A stretch of 64,000 bases of DNA from Cunninghamia lanceolata (GCA_027924645.1 BSBN01000140.1:13956501-14020500), one strand, 5' to 3'. Numbered from the stretch's first letter, positions 10,963-22,652 are shown. Translations and numbers: made by a program. Notes: generated by a model from the sequence alone, not told the origin.

Positions 10963-11832
10963 AGTGATTTTCATTTTTCTCCTTTCATCATTTCTTCTAT
11001 CATCTATCTTCTACATCATCAATAAACAACTTCTTCCAATCAATCTATCATAGCACATCAATCCAATCATCACTTCATCTAATCATCCTTCAATCATCTT
11101 CCAATCATTCCAAGCAATGATCCAAATGCAAGTCATCATAAAGCTATACTAATCAAGTTAATCAATCAAGCCAAGTTATCCAAACGTAATCAATGGTCTT
11201 GATCCTAGCCTTGTTGTAAGCCAAATCAATCAATCAATTAGCCAATCAGCCAACCAACTCAACAAACAACCTTGTGTTGATCTAGGGATATAGCTTTCCC
11301 CGCAATGACAACACTCAACTAGAAAAACAATCAACAACCAATCATTGGTTTACAGCTTGACAGGGGCAATACCTTGTTTGTTTTTGTATCATTTGTGCAT
11401 GCTTGCTTGCTTGCTTGTGTGTATTATTATTTTATCTTGCATTTGTATCATCTCAGTATCACTCTAGCTAAAATTCATATCTTGTATCCAGACAAGGTTG
11501 TATTACGCTGGGGCATAAGACACATCGTCACCTTGGTCCTCATACCTTGGTGCATAACGTCTCGTGCTATATCAAACATTATGGTTGCTCACCTTCATTG
11601 CAGCATAACGCATCATCCTTTTGTCTATCTACCCCCTTAGCTTTCTTTTGTAGTCAAGCCATTTCTTTTCGAGAGCATACCCGTGTTTGTCCAACCCACC
11701 TATCCTCTCGAGGGGGCATCATTATCCCATTTCATCCTTACATCATCATCACTATCCTATCCTCTATCCATACCATAGCTTCTTTGAAATGATGTTACTC
11801 GACACAAAGCTTATCATCTCGAACATCATCTC

Positions 11833-11846
11833 AAAGAGGGGCAAAA
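11833..11846 (+). promoter_or_regulatory. Polypurine tract of element B
   Basis: AAAGAGGGGCAAAA directly precedes the 3' LTR and is identical to A's tract at 27015-27028. It would prime plus-strand synthesis. Confidence 0.85.
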
Positions 11847-12742
11847 TGTAGACACCCAAATTTGTCCCAACTTTGTTCATGTCTAGCAACACCTTGTCAA
11901 AAACATCACTTAGACATCATGTAGCATTTTGTCCTAAATCCCACTCTCAATCCCATTTATCCGTTAGCTAATTAATTAATTAAATTTTATTTATTTAATT
12001 AATATCCCAATCATATCCTAATCCCACTATCCAATTAATTAAATAAATTTTATTTATTTAATTAATATCCAACTCATATCCCAACTAATTCAAATATTTT
12101 ATTTGAATTAAGTTCTCATTATAAGCCGACTTTCCAATTAATTAAATAAATTTTATTTATTTAATTAATTTATCTTATCATTTAGCTAACATGTGTGCCT
12201 CTTTCATTTAAAAAAGATAAGTGGTACTACAGCCTTTTATTTAATATCTTTTATATGTAGTACTTTTTATGTACACAAGCACACATGAGCCCTATTCTCC
12301 TTGACACTTGTCAAATGACTACAACTCCCTTGAAGAGTGAGATAACCGAATCAATCCTAGCCATCCACATCAATCAATTAGCTTTTTAATCTCAACCATC
12401 CATTGAAACCAAGCCTTTCCTATAAATCAACTCCCTCACAAGCCATTAGCATGCATTGAGCTTCAAGTAACATCATTCTGCCAAATTATCATTAGCATGC
12501 ATTGAGCCTCAAGTACCCTTATTCTGTTGAAATATCATTAGAGCCTTTGCATCCTTCATCTATCATTCATTCTAACATCTTCATCTTAATGTTATGCTGC
12601 AGAATCGAGCAACCAACACAACAAATTGATCAATCAATCAAGCTCATCTTGCATCTTCTAGGTATTGAATTATTTGGGTTTAGGTTATGCATTTCAATTG
12701 TTTGATCATTTCCATTTATAAATCCAAATTTTTTGATATACA
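11847..12742 (+). repeat. 3' LTR of element B
   Basis: 896 bp, nearly identical to 2550-3445. It is followed by the target duplication CACAT. Confidence 0.92.
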
Positions 12743-14225
12743 CACATTGCCTTCTTAAGGGATAATTGAACAAATCATTTTTTTTGGCAATCTAAGTCTT
12801 AGGAACATACTACTTTTCTTAAGGGACAATGGACATGTATGCAAAAACACCTCAATTTTCTAAGGGACAATGGACATGAATGCCAAACACTTCAATTTCA
12901 TAAGGGACAATTGACAACTACAAATGTGTGTGTGCCTAAATTTAGTTGCACCTTATTTTTCTTATAACGGGACAATTGAACCTTTGTTTGATGTGCTTGC
13001 TCTTATATTTCAGTACTTCCTTTAGAAGGGCCTGCTTTAGGATTGCACTTCATCCAAAAGGGATGACACTAAGTAGAGTTTTCCTTTGAACCGCTATATA
13101 AGAGGGATAACGTGAAAGCCAAGTCCTAACTGACGTCACCCTTACCTTGTGGTGCCAAACTGAAAACACGTGTACTAGCTCTTTGTGGAAACAATTTTCA
13201 CATTGAGCAAAGTGTTTGATACTCTTAGTAGGATTGGTTAAAGCTTTTAGTAGCTTGTCGCATTGCTCGTAAGGCATTGGTCCCTCAAAGTTACTAAGAA
13301 CCATTCTAGATAGAGACTACCTGATCTACCTCTAAACATTGCGGTAATCATCAGTGCAAGGGGAATCGATTTAAGCCCTTAAGATACTCACCATTGGCTC
13401 CCTTGAGAAGAGATAGTATTCCCTTGGCAATAAGGCTCATGTGACCTACTTGAGCTTTCCAAGGGGAGGGTGAGATATCCCTACCTATCGTCTCTCGCAA
13501 AGATACAAAATATTTGACACATTTATTGAATGATATTTTTATCGACAGAGTATTAAGCTATGAGTTGATCTACTGCAATGAAACCTTGTCTCTAGGGATA
13601 AAAAGTGCTTGTTATTGATTGCAATTGTCTTATACTTGTGGAAACATTGGGCTTTTTTGTGAGCCTCGAACATACACTATCTGTTGTGTCAGTCTTTTTT
13701 TTGACCACTTGTTTGCTGTGTTTTCTCTTGCCAAAGACAAATCCAATCAGAGCCATAACCAAATCTATCAAATTTGCCTTTAAAAACATCAGACACTACT
13801 TCAGCACCTCTGGTATTATAGCAGCTCACTCTTGGTGGTATAGTAGCTCACTTTTGGTAACGTTAGCTCACCTTTAGTATAGCAGTAACTTGCCTCTTGT
13901 AGCTCAGTCCATCACCTTTGGTATTACAGTAGCACGCTTTTGGTTGCACAGTCCTGTGCCTCTGGTCAAATAGTATAGCGCCTTTGGTCCAATAAATTAT
14001 ACATTTGAGTTTGTCTTTTTCAAAACACCAAGCAGAATCCCAACATTACCTTTTGTCCTAGTGTATTCCATGGTAATCACTAGGCTCCAGCAAACTATGA
14101 AGTCCAAGCAAGTTGTCCCTAGGAAGCACAAATCACCTCCTTGCACACTGTAATCAGGCCATCTCAACATTACTCCCAAGGTTACTCCTAGAACACCCAC
14201 GGTAAAAGCAACCAGCTCTCTGAAC
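12743..14225 (+). other. 5' leader of element A, second part
   Basis: After the duplication come about five copies of a TAAGGGACAATKGA motif (12757-12975). The leader block shared with B follows at about 13020-13310. A third GCTYRCTTTTGGTA array (about nine copies) lies at 13803-13990. 13320-13800 has no recognised feature; a short ORF at 13605-13877 overlaps the array and is probably not real. The gag reading frame starts at about 14226. Confidence 0.65.
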
Positions 14226-16860
14226 ATGCCGCACCTTGACCAACCAAGCAATTCTCAAGAAGGTAGGGTCCCTTGGGTAAGTACACCCCACTACACCACT
14301 AACTTGCCTTCAGATTTTAACCCACAAGGTTATACTACCAATCCGGTCCCATCTCAGGAGGAAAGAGTTCCTTTGGTAAGTACACCTCATTACACCATCG
14401 GATTGCCTCCAAATTTTGTCCCACAAGGTTATACTGTAGATCTAGCCCCATCTCAAAAAGAGCGACACTTTGAAATAGGTCAATCCTCTCAAGAAGATGA
14501 GAAAGATCTTGATGAATTCATATAAGATCCTAGATTTGTAGCCACCTTTGACAAAATCCTTAGCAAGAACCAAGATCATTTCTTTCACTTACTAGCAGAA
14601 CAAGGAGCCAAATTACCCAAAGGTTTTGATCTATCAACACTTAGCAAGCCTAACAACAACCAAGACACCATACAAGCGGTGCAAACCATGTCAACAATGA
14701 CCACACCTTTGCCTGAACCAAGCCCACAGTATAAGAATCCCCTTTTTTAGAACCCAACAGGAAAGAAGGCCATTTCACTGCTTTTGACTTCTACGGAGAT
14801 CTACAAAAATCAACAAGAAACTCTCCAATGTCAAGCGGAGCTAGCTAAGCAAGTTACCATAGCTCAACAAACTCCTAAAGTGTCCACACCAATTGCAAGT
14901 GGAATTTTGGTTACTCCTTCATGAATAGGTTTCCCACCAAAGTACAATCTGGGGAACAACTATGTAGCCATACAACAAGGGTCTCAACACATACCACCTC
15001 CCATATCATCAAACCTTCATGCCTCTCAACCAATTAGAGTCATGCAACCCCCCCCAAAAAAAATTCTTCTACACTCATTCCCAATCAACCATCGCAAATC
15101 ACTTCTACCTATGTCCCTCCTCCGCTACATTCATCAACACTAAATTTCTTCAACACATTGCCTAGCCACCCTCAACAATCCCAACATCAAGTTTCCCAAA
15201 GCTATGTGCCAGCATCGCAACCAAATCCAATGCACTTTAGCTTTCCTCCACCCCATTCTTTCCCTCAACCATCACAAAGCCAACATTCTTACCTAGAGCC
15301 ACATCCACCTCCTCCTCATCAAAACATCCAATTCCAACCAAATCCCAACCCAACATACAATGCATACGACCCCAACCAATTATATGACCTTTATATCACC
15401 AATGCTCATGGCTTACCCTACAATCTTCCATATGGGAATCAACAACTACTTCTTGGACAATAGGAGATGCTTCCGACTCCTCCCACAACGATGGAGCTCA
15501 AAATTATGGAAGTTCAACAATAGCTATCTGATCTTATGTTTGGCCACACTAACAAGACCTTCTCTTTAGAAGAAGTGTGTCCTTATCCTTTTGATCGGTC
15601 ATTACCGATGATCTCTTTTCCTCAAAATTTCACTATTCCCAAGTTTGATAAATACAAAGGAAAAGGTGACCCAAAAGACCATCTAAGGGAATTCTATCTT
15701 TCTTGCTTTGAGGTCTCACATAACGACACATATATTATGTGTCTCTTTACTCGTAGTCTTCGAGGTCAAGCTATAGAATGGTTCTCACACTTACTCACGG
15801 GCATTAAATCTTTCAACGAGCTAGCGAAGAAATTTGCCACCCATTTTTCCTACAACATAGAGCATGAGATTTCCATGACTAATCTATGCAATAATAAATA
15901 GAAAAATGGTGAAACTTTCATTTCTTTCCTACAACAATGGAGACAAATGGCTAGCAAATTCCCTTTCAAGATTCCGGAGAAATAGCTTGTTAGCATATTT
16001 GTACAGAACCTCAACCAAGAGTTAGGTTTTCATTTGCAAATCCTTAGTGCTACAACCTTCGATGAAATCACATACAAGGGAATCAACATTGAAAAGGCCC
16101 TCATTGCTAAGGGTGTGGTCAAAATCTTCAAAGAAACGAAAGACAATGCTCCTCATCAATAGGGAAATGATAAACCAAAGTTTTGGAACAAGAATAAAAA
16201 TGTGGTCAACGATGGTGTGGTTGATTCTAAGCATGTCCAAACCTTGAAAACACCACTGTAGCTTTCCAAACCAAGTCAAGCTCCACCTCAACAACAACAA
16301 CAACAACAACAACAGTGGCAACCTTATCAAAACTGACAACAACAACAACAAGAGCAGATTCAACAAGATTACCCTCCGCGGTGTCAATTCACTCCCTTGG
16401 GAGAGCCCATAGAGATAGTCTTACAAAAGATTTTATAGAAAGGCCTCATCACCTTACCCGATGATCCCCATATGGTGAACCTATTTACAAAACTACGCGG
16501 TAGAGAGAAAATGAATACTGTGAATTCCATAGGAGCAAAGGGCATAGAACCACATCATGCATGAAACTCAAGCACCTAATCCAAAATCTCATTGAAGGCA
16601 ATCAAATATCTCTACAAGATGATCCACCACCTCAGCACACGAACAAAGACCTCAATATGTACAAGGAACCTTTCCCTCATCATGGTCCACGTCCTCCTCA
16701 AGATAGAGGTAAAGGTATCAATCATGCTTCCACTTCCTTTGATTCCATTGTAGGTCATTTTGAAGAGAGTCAAGTGTCTACCCTCACAATCAAAGTCAAA
16801 TCTACAGATTGCGTTGTTACAACTCGTCATGGTCGTGTCACCATTCGTGGTCCTACACCC
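14226..16860 (+). pseudogene. gag: Element A gag (decayed)
   Basis: Capsid/nucleocapsid precursor of a Tat-type element, read across several frames. The N-terminus has a ~38-residue motif repeated twice (VSTPHYTTNLP... and VSTPHYTIGLP...). A Pro/Gln-rich region follows. A retrotransposon gag core at 15536-15900 has FTIPKFDKYKGKGDPKDHL, then QAIEWFSHL and AKKFATHFSY. A poly-Gln tract is at about 16285-16350. A knuckle-like C-x2-H-x4-H-x4-C (CEFHRSKGHRTTSC) spans about 16519-16560. At least ten in-frame stops and a frameshift near 16470-16500 break it; most stops are TAG where Gln is expected. Confidence 0.85.
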
Positions 16861-17580
16861 AATCACCCAGCTCAATCTGATTATAATCTTGTCAAACATC
16901 TAGGGAAAATGCTAGCACAGATCTCTATCTTGGACCTTCTACGGTCATCACCTGTACATAGAGTCATGCGAGAAAAAGCCCTCCAAGAGTCTTCAGTTCC
17001 TAACAACATAGCACTCGTGGATTTCCAAGCTATAGTAGGTAACATTGCTTCACCCTACAATGTGTTCTTCTCTAAGAAAGACCTCCCTTCCCATGATTTG
17101 TGTCACAATGATGCCCTTCATATTGAAGTTCTCATCCATAAGCGCAAAATCAAATGTATACTCATAGATGGTGGTGCTGGTCTCAACATCTATTCTTTAA
17201 AGTTACTTATGTAATTGGGATACTCTGAGGATCATGCCAACAATGATCAAAGTATTACAATCAAGGGATATGATGATGCTGAACATAGCTCAAAAGCTAT
17301 TATCCACTTACCTATACAACTGGGCCCCGCCATGCTTGAAACTAGATGTCAAGTCCTTGATATTGAGCTACCTTACAACATTATCCTCGGCCGCCCATGG
17401 ATCCATGCAATGAAATTTGTCCCCTCCACATACCATCAGTCTCTAAAGTTCCCATTCAATGGTACAGAGATCACTATCCCAGGAGACCCCAATCCTTTTG
17501 AATTTTGTCGTGTTGTACAAGGCAGTTATAAGAATTACAACCAAGTGCCTAAAAATGACAAAAGCCCTTGAATCCCCACT
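16861..17580 (+). pseudogene. Element A protease region (decayed)
   Basis: Aspartic protease of a Ty3 polyprotein. The catalytic loop reads CILIDGGAGLNI (about 17155-17190) and the second conserved segment reads [13 protein letters not shown] (about 17370-17410). A TAA after KLLM (17212) splits the domain, and a frameshift near 17570 moves the frame before the G-patch segment. Confidence 0.8.
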
Positions 17581-18310
17581 ATATGTTGATCCTGAAACTC
17601 TAACACAAGCCTCTACAAGTAACACTAATCCTCTGCCTGAGATCAAAGCTCACGTCCATGATATAGGCTTTGGATCTTATGATATCTCAAAATCTTGTTG
17701 TGTAGGGCGGATGCCTTTATCCCCTAAATCTTATGGCCAACCGCCCATTACCAAAGTAACTAAAAAAGTAGCTATCCCTCCCCCAGCATTTCTAACCCAA
17801 TTCCAACAGGGACGATTATTAGAAGAGGAAAATATTGAGGACATTTCTTCTTGGCTCTATAAAGAGAGAGAACCAGTCATAATACCAGTCAAGCAATATG
17901 GTAATGGCTTAAGGATAGTCAAACACATGGGCTATAAAGGAAAAGGTGGCCTTGGGAAACAGAATCAAGGCACTATGGAACCCATTATTGTGACAAAGAA
18001 ACTAGACAAGAAGGGGTTAGGATTTGGTAAGAAGGTACCATGTGCCTTGGACATCGAGTATATCCTCGAAGAGGTGGCCGAAACTTTTCCAATCGATTCG
18101 ACATCTACTAAGGATATCATCGATGACTCTTCCCTCCATATGACCAACATATTTACAAAATCCTCCATTTTTATGCTATCCTCCGTATCCTTAACCTCCA
18201 CCACTAACACCCAGAATGCCACACTTGTTTACCCTAAACTTATCGATTGGGACCAATAAGGGTCCCCCGTTATAGATGTATTTTAGAATGACGAAGCTCT
18301 AGCTTAGTTC
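17581..18310 (+). pseudogene. Element A G-patch segment between protease and RT
   Basis: The 266-codon frame from 17459 contains HMGYKGKGGLGKQNQG (about 17925-17975) and KKGLGFGKK, a glycine-rich G-patch-like pattern. G-patches beside retroelement proteases are known from betaretroviruses and some plant Ty3 elements. The same module occurs in B's ORF (residues ~716-735), the best protein-level link between A and B. Three in-frame stops follow at 18257-18306. Confidence 0.7.
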
Positions 18311-19560
18311 ATGGGACTTTGGGAAGGTATCCATCTTGGTGATCATAAAGTAGGTTTTGTAATGGAACTAGAGCCAACAACTTATTTTGGTGAGAATGCC
18401 AAATCCTCCAGTCGCAAAAGTAAAAATAAAGAAAGATCTCTAGGCGAAAACTACACTGTGGCACCTCCCGATCACAAAATAGTAAAAACAAAGGACATAT
18501 CCAAAGGTGAAAACCCAACTGTGGCACCTGAGGATGGAGCATTTGACCTTCCCCTACCATCTAAGTATCAAGAGAAGTCGGCTCTCCTAGTGGAAGATTC
18601 TATAGAGATAAACCTTGGCATACAGCAAAATCCAAAGACCACATTCCTAGCAGCATCATTATCAAAAACAAAGCACATGAATCTTAACACATCCTTCTTC
18701 CAAAGAACCATCAACTTTGTGTGGACCTATGCTGATATGCCAAGGTTAGACCCTAAGCTAGTTGTTCACTATCTCACTGTTGATCCAAAAGTTAAACCAG
18801 TCAAGCAAAAGTTGAGGAAGATGCACCCACAGATAGCTCTCTTGGTGAAAGTGGAAATACAGAAGTTGTTAGATACAAAGTTTATATGACCTATTGACTA
18901 TTTAGACTGGGTATCAAACATTGTACCTATGTCTAAACCCAATGGGCGCATCCACATGTGTAATGATTTTAGAGATCTTAATAAAGCATGTCCCAAAGAT
19001 GACTTTCCATTACCAAACATTCATATTATAGTAGACTTGAAAGCAGGTCATGAAATGCTTTCCCTCATGGATGGATTTTCAGGCTACAATCAGATAAGGA
19101 TAGCAAAAGAAGATCAAAATAAAACAACTTTTACTTGCCCATGGGGTAATTATTGTTGGTGTGTCATGCCGTTTGGTCTAAAGAATGCAAGAGTAACCTA
19201 TCAGAGAGCAATGACAGTGATATTCCACAACCTCTTTCATCATATCATGGAGGACTATGTTAATGACATACTAGCTAAATCTTCTAGGGCAGATCACATA
19301 CAAATTCTAGGACAGATCTTTGACAGGCTAGAGAAATACCAAGTAAGACTCAATCTAAAGAAGTGTGTCTTCGGTGTAACATCAGGGAAGCTATTGGGAT
19401 ACGTTGTATCTCGTAGAGGCATCGAAGTAGATCCCGCAAAAGTAAAGGCTATAGTGGATATGCCTCCACCAAAGAACCTCAAAGCAGTAAGGAGCCTTCA
19501 GGGAAGGTTGCAATCCATTAGGCATTTCATCTCACAGCTAGCAGATAAATGTCAACCATT
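18311..19560 (+). pseudogene. Element A reverse transcriptase (decayed)
   Basis: Reads LRKMHPQIALLVKVEIQKLL, a TGA in place of a likely Arg (18887), then MSKPNGRIHMCNDFRDLNKA, DGFSGYNQI, MPFGLKNA and EDYVNDILAKS. The usual YVDD/YLDD catalytic box is YVND, a single Asp to Asn change that should abolish polymerase activity. KLLGYV and the thumb/connection region follow. About 330 codons are open from 18929. Confidence 0.9.
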
Positions 19561-19985
19561 TCAACACTTACTCCAAAAGGATGTCTCATTTCGATGGGAT
19601 TATAAGTGTCAAGCAGCATTTGATCAACTCAAAGAGTATCTGGCTACATCTCATGTATTGGTTCCACCAGTTGCAGATAAACCTTTGATATTATACATCT
19701 CAACTACAACTTCAGCCCTCAGGGCCCTGCTAGCACAAAATGACAAATCAGGAAAAGAGCATGCAATTTACTATATCAGTAGAACCTTGGTGGGATATGA
19801 ACTCAATTATTCACTGATGGAAAGAACTTGTTTACCAGTAGTGTTCGCTTCCCAAAAGTTGCGGCATTACATGTTGAACCAACACACAAATCTTATAGCA
19901 AAAATTTATCCCTTGAAATAACTACTAGCAAAAGCAGCTCTTATAGGCAGACTAACTAAATGGGTCATGATCCTTAGTGAGTTTG
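19561..19985 (+). pseudogene. Element A Ty3-type RNase H (decayed)
   Basis: Follows RT directly: FRWDYKCQAAFDQLKEYL, then KPLILYISTTTSALRALLAQ, HAIYYISRTL, and ELNYSLMERTCLPVVFASQKL. The first catalytic Asp position of this family reads YISTT. A TAA at 19919 interrupts PLK-LLAKAAL. Confidence 0.75.
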
Positions 19986-20540
19986 ACATTGAGTATGTGG
20001 ATCGTAAAGCAATCAAAGGACAAGCTCTAGTAGATCAACTAGAAAAAGCACCCATGAATGGTACACACCCTATGGTAGTAGACTTTTCGGATGAGAATCT
20101 ATTCACCCTTTCAAACTCAATAATGTGGAAGTTATACTTTGATGGTTCCTACACATAGCATGGATCAGGGGCCGGCATCTTGTTTATCGCACCTCAAAAT
20201 GACTATATTCCTAAGTCATATCAGCTTGCATTCCCTTGCACTAGCAGTATAGCCGAGTATGAAGCACTCCTTATAGGTCTCAATACAGTAGTTTAATGGG
20301 ACATCACAGAATTACAAGTGTATGGAGACTCACATCTAGTCATTCACCAAGTCATAGATGAGTACCAGACAAAAGATGAAAAGTTGGTCCCCTACAAGCA
20401 ACTAGTGGATGCCTACAAGCCGCACTTCTCTAGCATCACATTTGAGCAAATTCCAAGAGAGCATAACAAGGCTGTAGATTTAATGGCTTTTGTAGGGTCA
20501 TTGATTGACATGCCTGCTAATACACAGAAATATGAATTCT
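19986..20540 (+). pseudogene. Element A archaeal-like RNase H (aRH), after the first RNase H
   Basis: WKLYFDGSYT then TAG (expected Gln), HGSGAGILFI, AEYEALLIGL, VYGDSHLVIHQV, and IPREHNKAVDLMA. The DG...E...GD...D pattern is that of the second RNase H acquired by Tat elements. It lies between Ty3 RNase H and integrase, the commoner Tat arrangement. Stops at 20157 and 20294. Confidence 0.8.
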
Positions 20541-21890
20541 TGATCGAGCAATTGTTAATACCAGCCATTGGTATTCCCGTTACTGAAATCATCTACGAAC
20601 TTGTTGGTCCTAATTCCACATGGTATGAAGATATCTATGAATACCTTAAACACAATACCTTTCCCTCTGACCTATTATCCACACAATGCAAAACCTTTAT
20701 TCGTTGTTCCTCCTATTACATCATTTTGGGTGATACACTATATCGCCGGAGTCTCGATGGTATCCTCTTACAATGTCTTAACGCAGAAGAAGCTGAAGCT
20801 ACCTTACGAGACATACACGAAAGTGTCTGTGGTGCACATTCTACTGGTCATAATCTTGCAAAGAAGATACTGAGAACAGGTTACTACTGGCCTACAATAG
20901 AGCAAGATGCTACATAGTTTGCTAAGAAGTGTCTACAATGCTAGCAGCATGGAGATTTGATTCACACACCAGCTCATGAATTAAAATCTGTGACAACTCC
21001 TTGGCCTTTTTCTCAATGGGGTCTTGACCTCATAGGACAAATCCACCCATCCTCCTCCAATGGCCATAAGTTCATCATTACTGCCACTGAGTATTTCACG
21101 AAGTGTGGGGAAGCCATTCCCATGACCTATATCACTGGTAAGCAAATAGCCAAGTTTATCCTAAACTACCTCATATGCCAGTATGGTATTCCCCAAGCCA
21201 TTGTCACTGATAATGGGAAACCATTCAAGAACCAAGATGTTCGTGCCTTGTGCAAACAATACAATATCTGACATCACTTTTCAACTCCCTACTATCCATA
21301 GAGTAATGGCCAAGCTGAGGCTTCTAATAAAACCATTCTCAAATTCCTCAAGAAAATGGTCAATGAAGCTGGTCATGATTGGCACCTGCAACTCAATCCT
21401 GCCCTATGGGCCTACCGCACTAGTATCCGAACACCAACTGGTGCCACACCCTATGCCTTGGTGTATCGCTCTAAAGCCATCCTACCTATAGAGGTCGAGA
21501 TCCCATCCCTCAAAGTATCCATGTAGGACCTAATCTGTAGTGAAGAGTATCACACTTCTAGATTAGCTGAGCTCAAACTACTAGATGAGAGGTGCCTTGC
21601 CATGCTTAATCATCTCCATGTCTATCAAAACCACCTCTGGCATAATTACAACAAAAAGATCAAAGAAAGACAGTTTCAAGTTGGTGATCTTGTACTTAAA
21701 GAGAATCAGAGAAATTACACAGATCAAGAAAAGAAGGGCAAGTTTGAGCCTAACTAGTTAGTTTCCTTTATTGTGATAGCATCATATGGATCAGGGGCTT
21801 ATACTTTAGCTACACCTAACGGTATTCCTCTAGATGAGCCACTTAATAGTGTCCATCTCAAGAAGTTCTGTGCCTGATCCTCAGAGTATT
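20541..21890 (+). pseudogene. Element A integrase (decayed)
   Basis: The HHCC region is GAHSTGHNLAKKILRTGYYW with CLQC. The core has SQWGLDLIGQIHPSS, TEYFTKC, IVTDNGKPFKNQ, then a TGA for a likely Arg, HHFSTPYYP, TAG, and SNGQAEASNKTIL, so the DDE triad is recognisable. The C-terminal part is RQFQVGDLVLKENQ and KKGKFEPN, ending near VHLKKFCA at 21878. No chromodomain is visible, as expected outside chromoviruses. Confidence 0.85.
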
Positions 21891-21921
21891 CCAAAATAAT
21901 AATAAAAAAAAATCTGTCCTC

Positions 21922-21948
21922 TAGTGAAAACCTGGCAAACAGGCGCTA
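21922..21948 (+). ncRNA. 3' hairpin, A copy
   Basis: TAGTG-AAAA-CCTG-GCAAA-CAGG-CGCTA, about 45 bases after the integrase frame ends. Relative to copy B1 the third outer pair is A-T instead of G-C, changed on both sides. Confidence 0.6.
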
Positions 21949-22294
21949 TGTGTAGAGTCAGCACCCATCGTCTATCAAGTCTTGTCCATTTCTCATTGTC
22001 ACAACATACTTTCCATCCATCCATAATAAAACCATTGACCTTGTTTGCATTTCCATCTCCCTATCTAGTATAGCTTGGAAATTTATCAATGTCCATCACT
22101 GTCACCCCACGTCTTGATCTTTGTCTACAGTTAACATTGTCTTGTCCTAGGTCAAAGCTTTCTATGTCTTCTTCACCAGTCACCTATGCAAATTCCTCTA
22201 CCAGAATGGGGGCAACTCTTTCCTTAACTTAGGTCTAGGATTAGTTCCTTGTTCGTGGTTCACATCACGCTCTTCAATCTTTTCCCCTTTTCGC

Positions 22295-22344
22295 AGATAA
22301 CACTCTTTAACGGACACATTGTTCCTACAATAAGGTTGTTATCT
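22295..22344 (+). ncRNA. GATAACA/TGTTATC stem, copy 1
   Basis: Ends AGATAACA and TGTTATCT can pair. The interior CTTTAAcGGACA and GTTCCTAC-ATAAGG recurs at 22992-23041, where one end reads AGATAGCA and pairs with a G-U wobble. Confidence 0.4.
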
Positions 22345-22409
22345 TCTCAACACTTTCCCTACATCATCACAACAACTAGAACTACATATTATCTCTTCTG
22401 AATCTTAAA

Positions 22410-22480
22410 GTACCTTGATCCCATGGATATGGGTATGTAGGTAGTCTGGAATACAAAGGAAGTATCCAGTACTCAGGTAC
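22410..22480 (+). ncRNA. GTACCTTGATCC block, A copy 1
   Basis: Ends GTACCT and AGGTAC can pair. Copy 2 has GTGCCT and AGGCAC, a compensatory A-T to G-C change. The interior CCCATGGATA and GTAGTCTGGAATAC is highly similar in all copies. Confidence 0.55.
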
Positions 22481-22580
22481 ATAAGATCTCATCATTTCCT
22501 CTACCCAAGCTCAAACACCTTGACCCACTCATCACTCTATCCAGAACTACATATTTATCATTTTCATCTTTCATCATAAT

Positions 22581-22652
22581 GTGCCTTGATCCCATGGATA
22601 CAGGGTATGTAGGCAGTCTAGAATACGAAGGATGTATCCAGTACTCAGGCAC
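22581..22652 (+). ncRNA. GTGCCTTGATCC block, A copy 2
   Basis: Second A copy, 171 bases downstream of the first, with paired ends GTGCCT/AGGCAC. The B copy is at 10891-10962. Confidence 0.55.

Larger units (their letters stand above)
8960..11832 (+). other. 3' noncoding region of element B
   Basis: Holds three hairpin copies (9199-9227, 9315-9348, 9358-9386) and several G-rich polypurine-like strings (9417, 9586). It also has a block at 10891-10962 also found twice in A, and a tandem duplication of about 776 bp: markers such as GGGATATAGCTTTCCCC and GGGCAATACCTTGTTT recur at ~10508/11284 and ~10584/11360. Sequence is rich in CAATCAATC and CATCCAT runs. Short ORFs (9749-10225 and others) arise from these runs and look non-coding. 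Confidence 0.65.
2550..12742 (+). mobile_element. Element B: intact non-autonomous LTR retrotransposon nested in A
   Basis: LTRs 2550-3445 and 11847-12742 are each 896 bp, begin TGTAGACACCCA and end GATATACA. The target duplication is a perfect CACAT (2545-2549 and 12743-12747). The LTRs differ at only about ten positions by eye. The internal region has a primer site, a long leader, one intact 1046-codon ORF and a long 3' region, but no RT, RNase H or integrase in any frame. Primer-site type, polypurine tract, leader block, motif array and 3' hairpins are shared with A, so B is probably mobilised by A-like proteins (inference). Confidence 0.93.
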
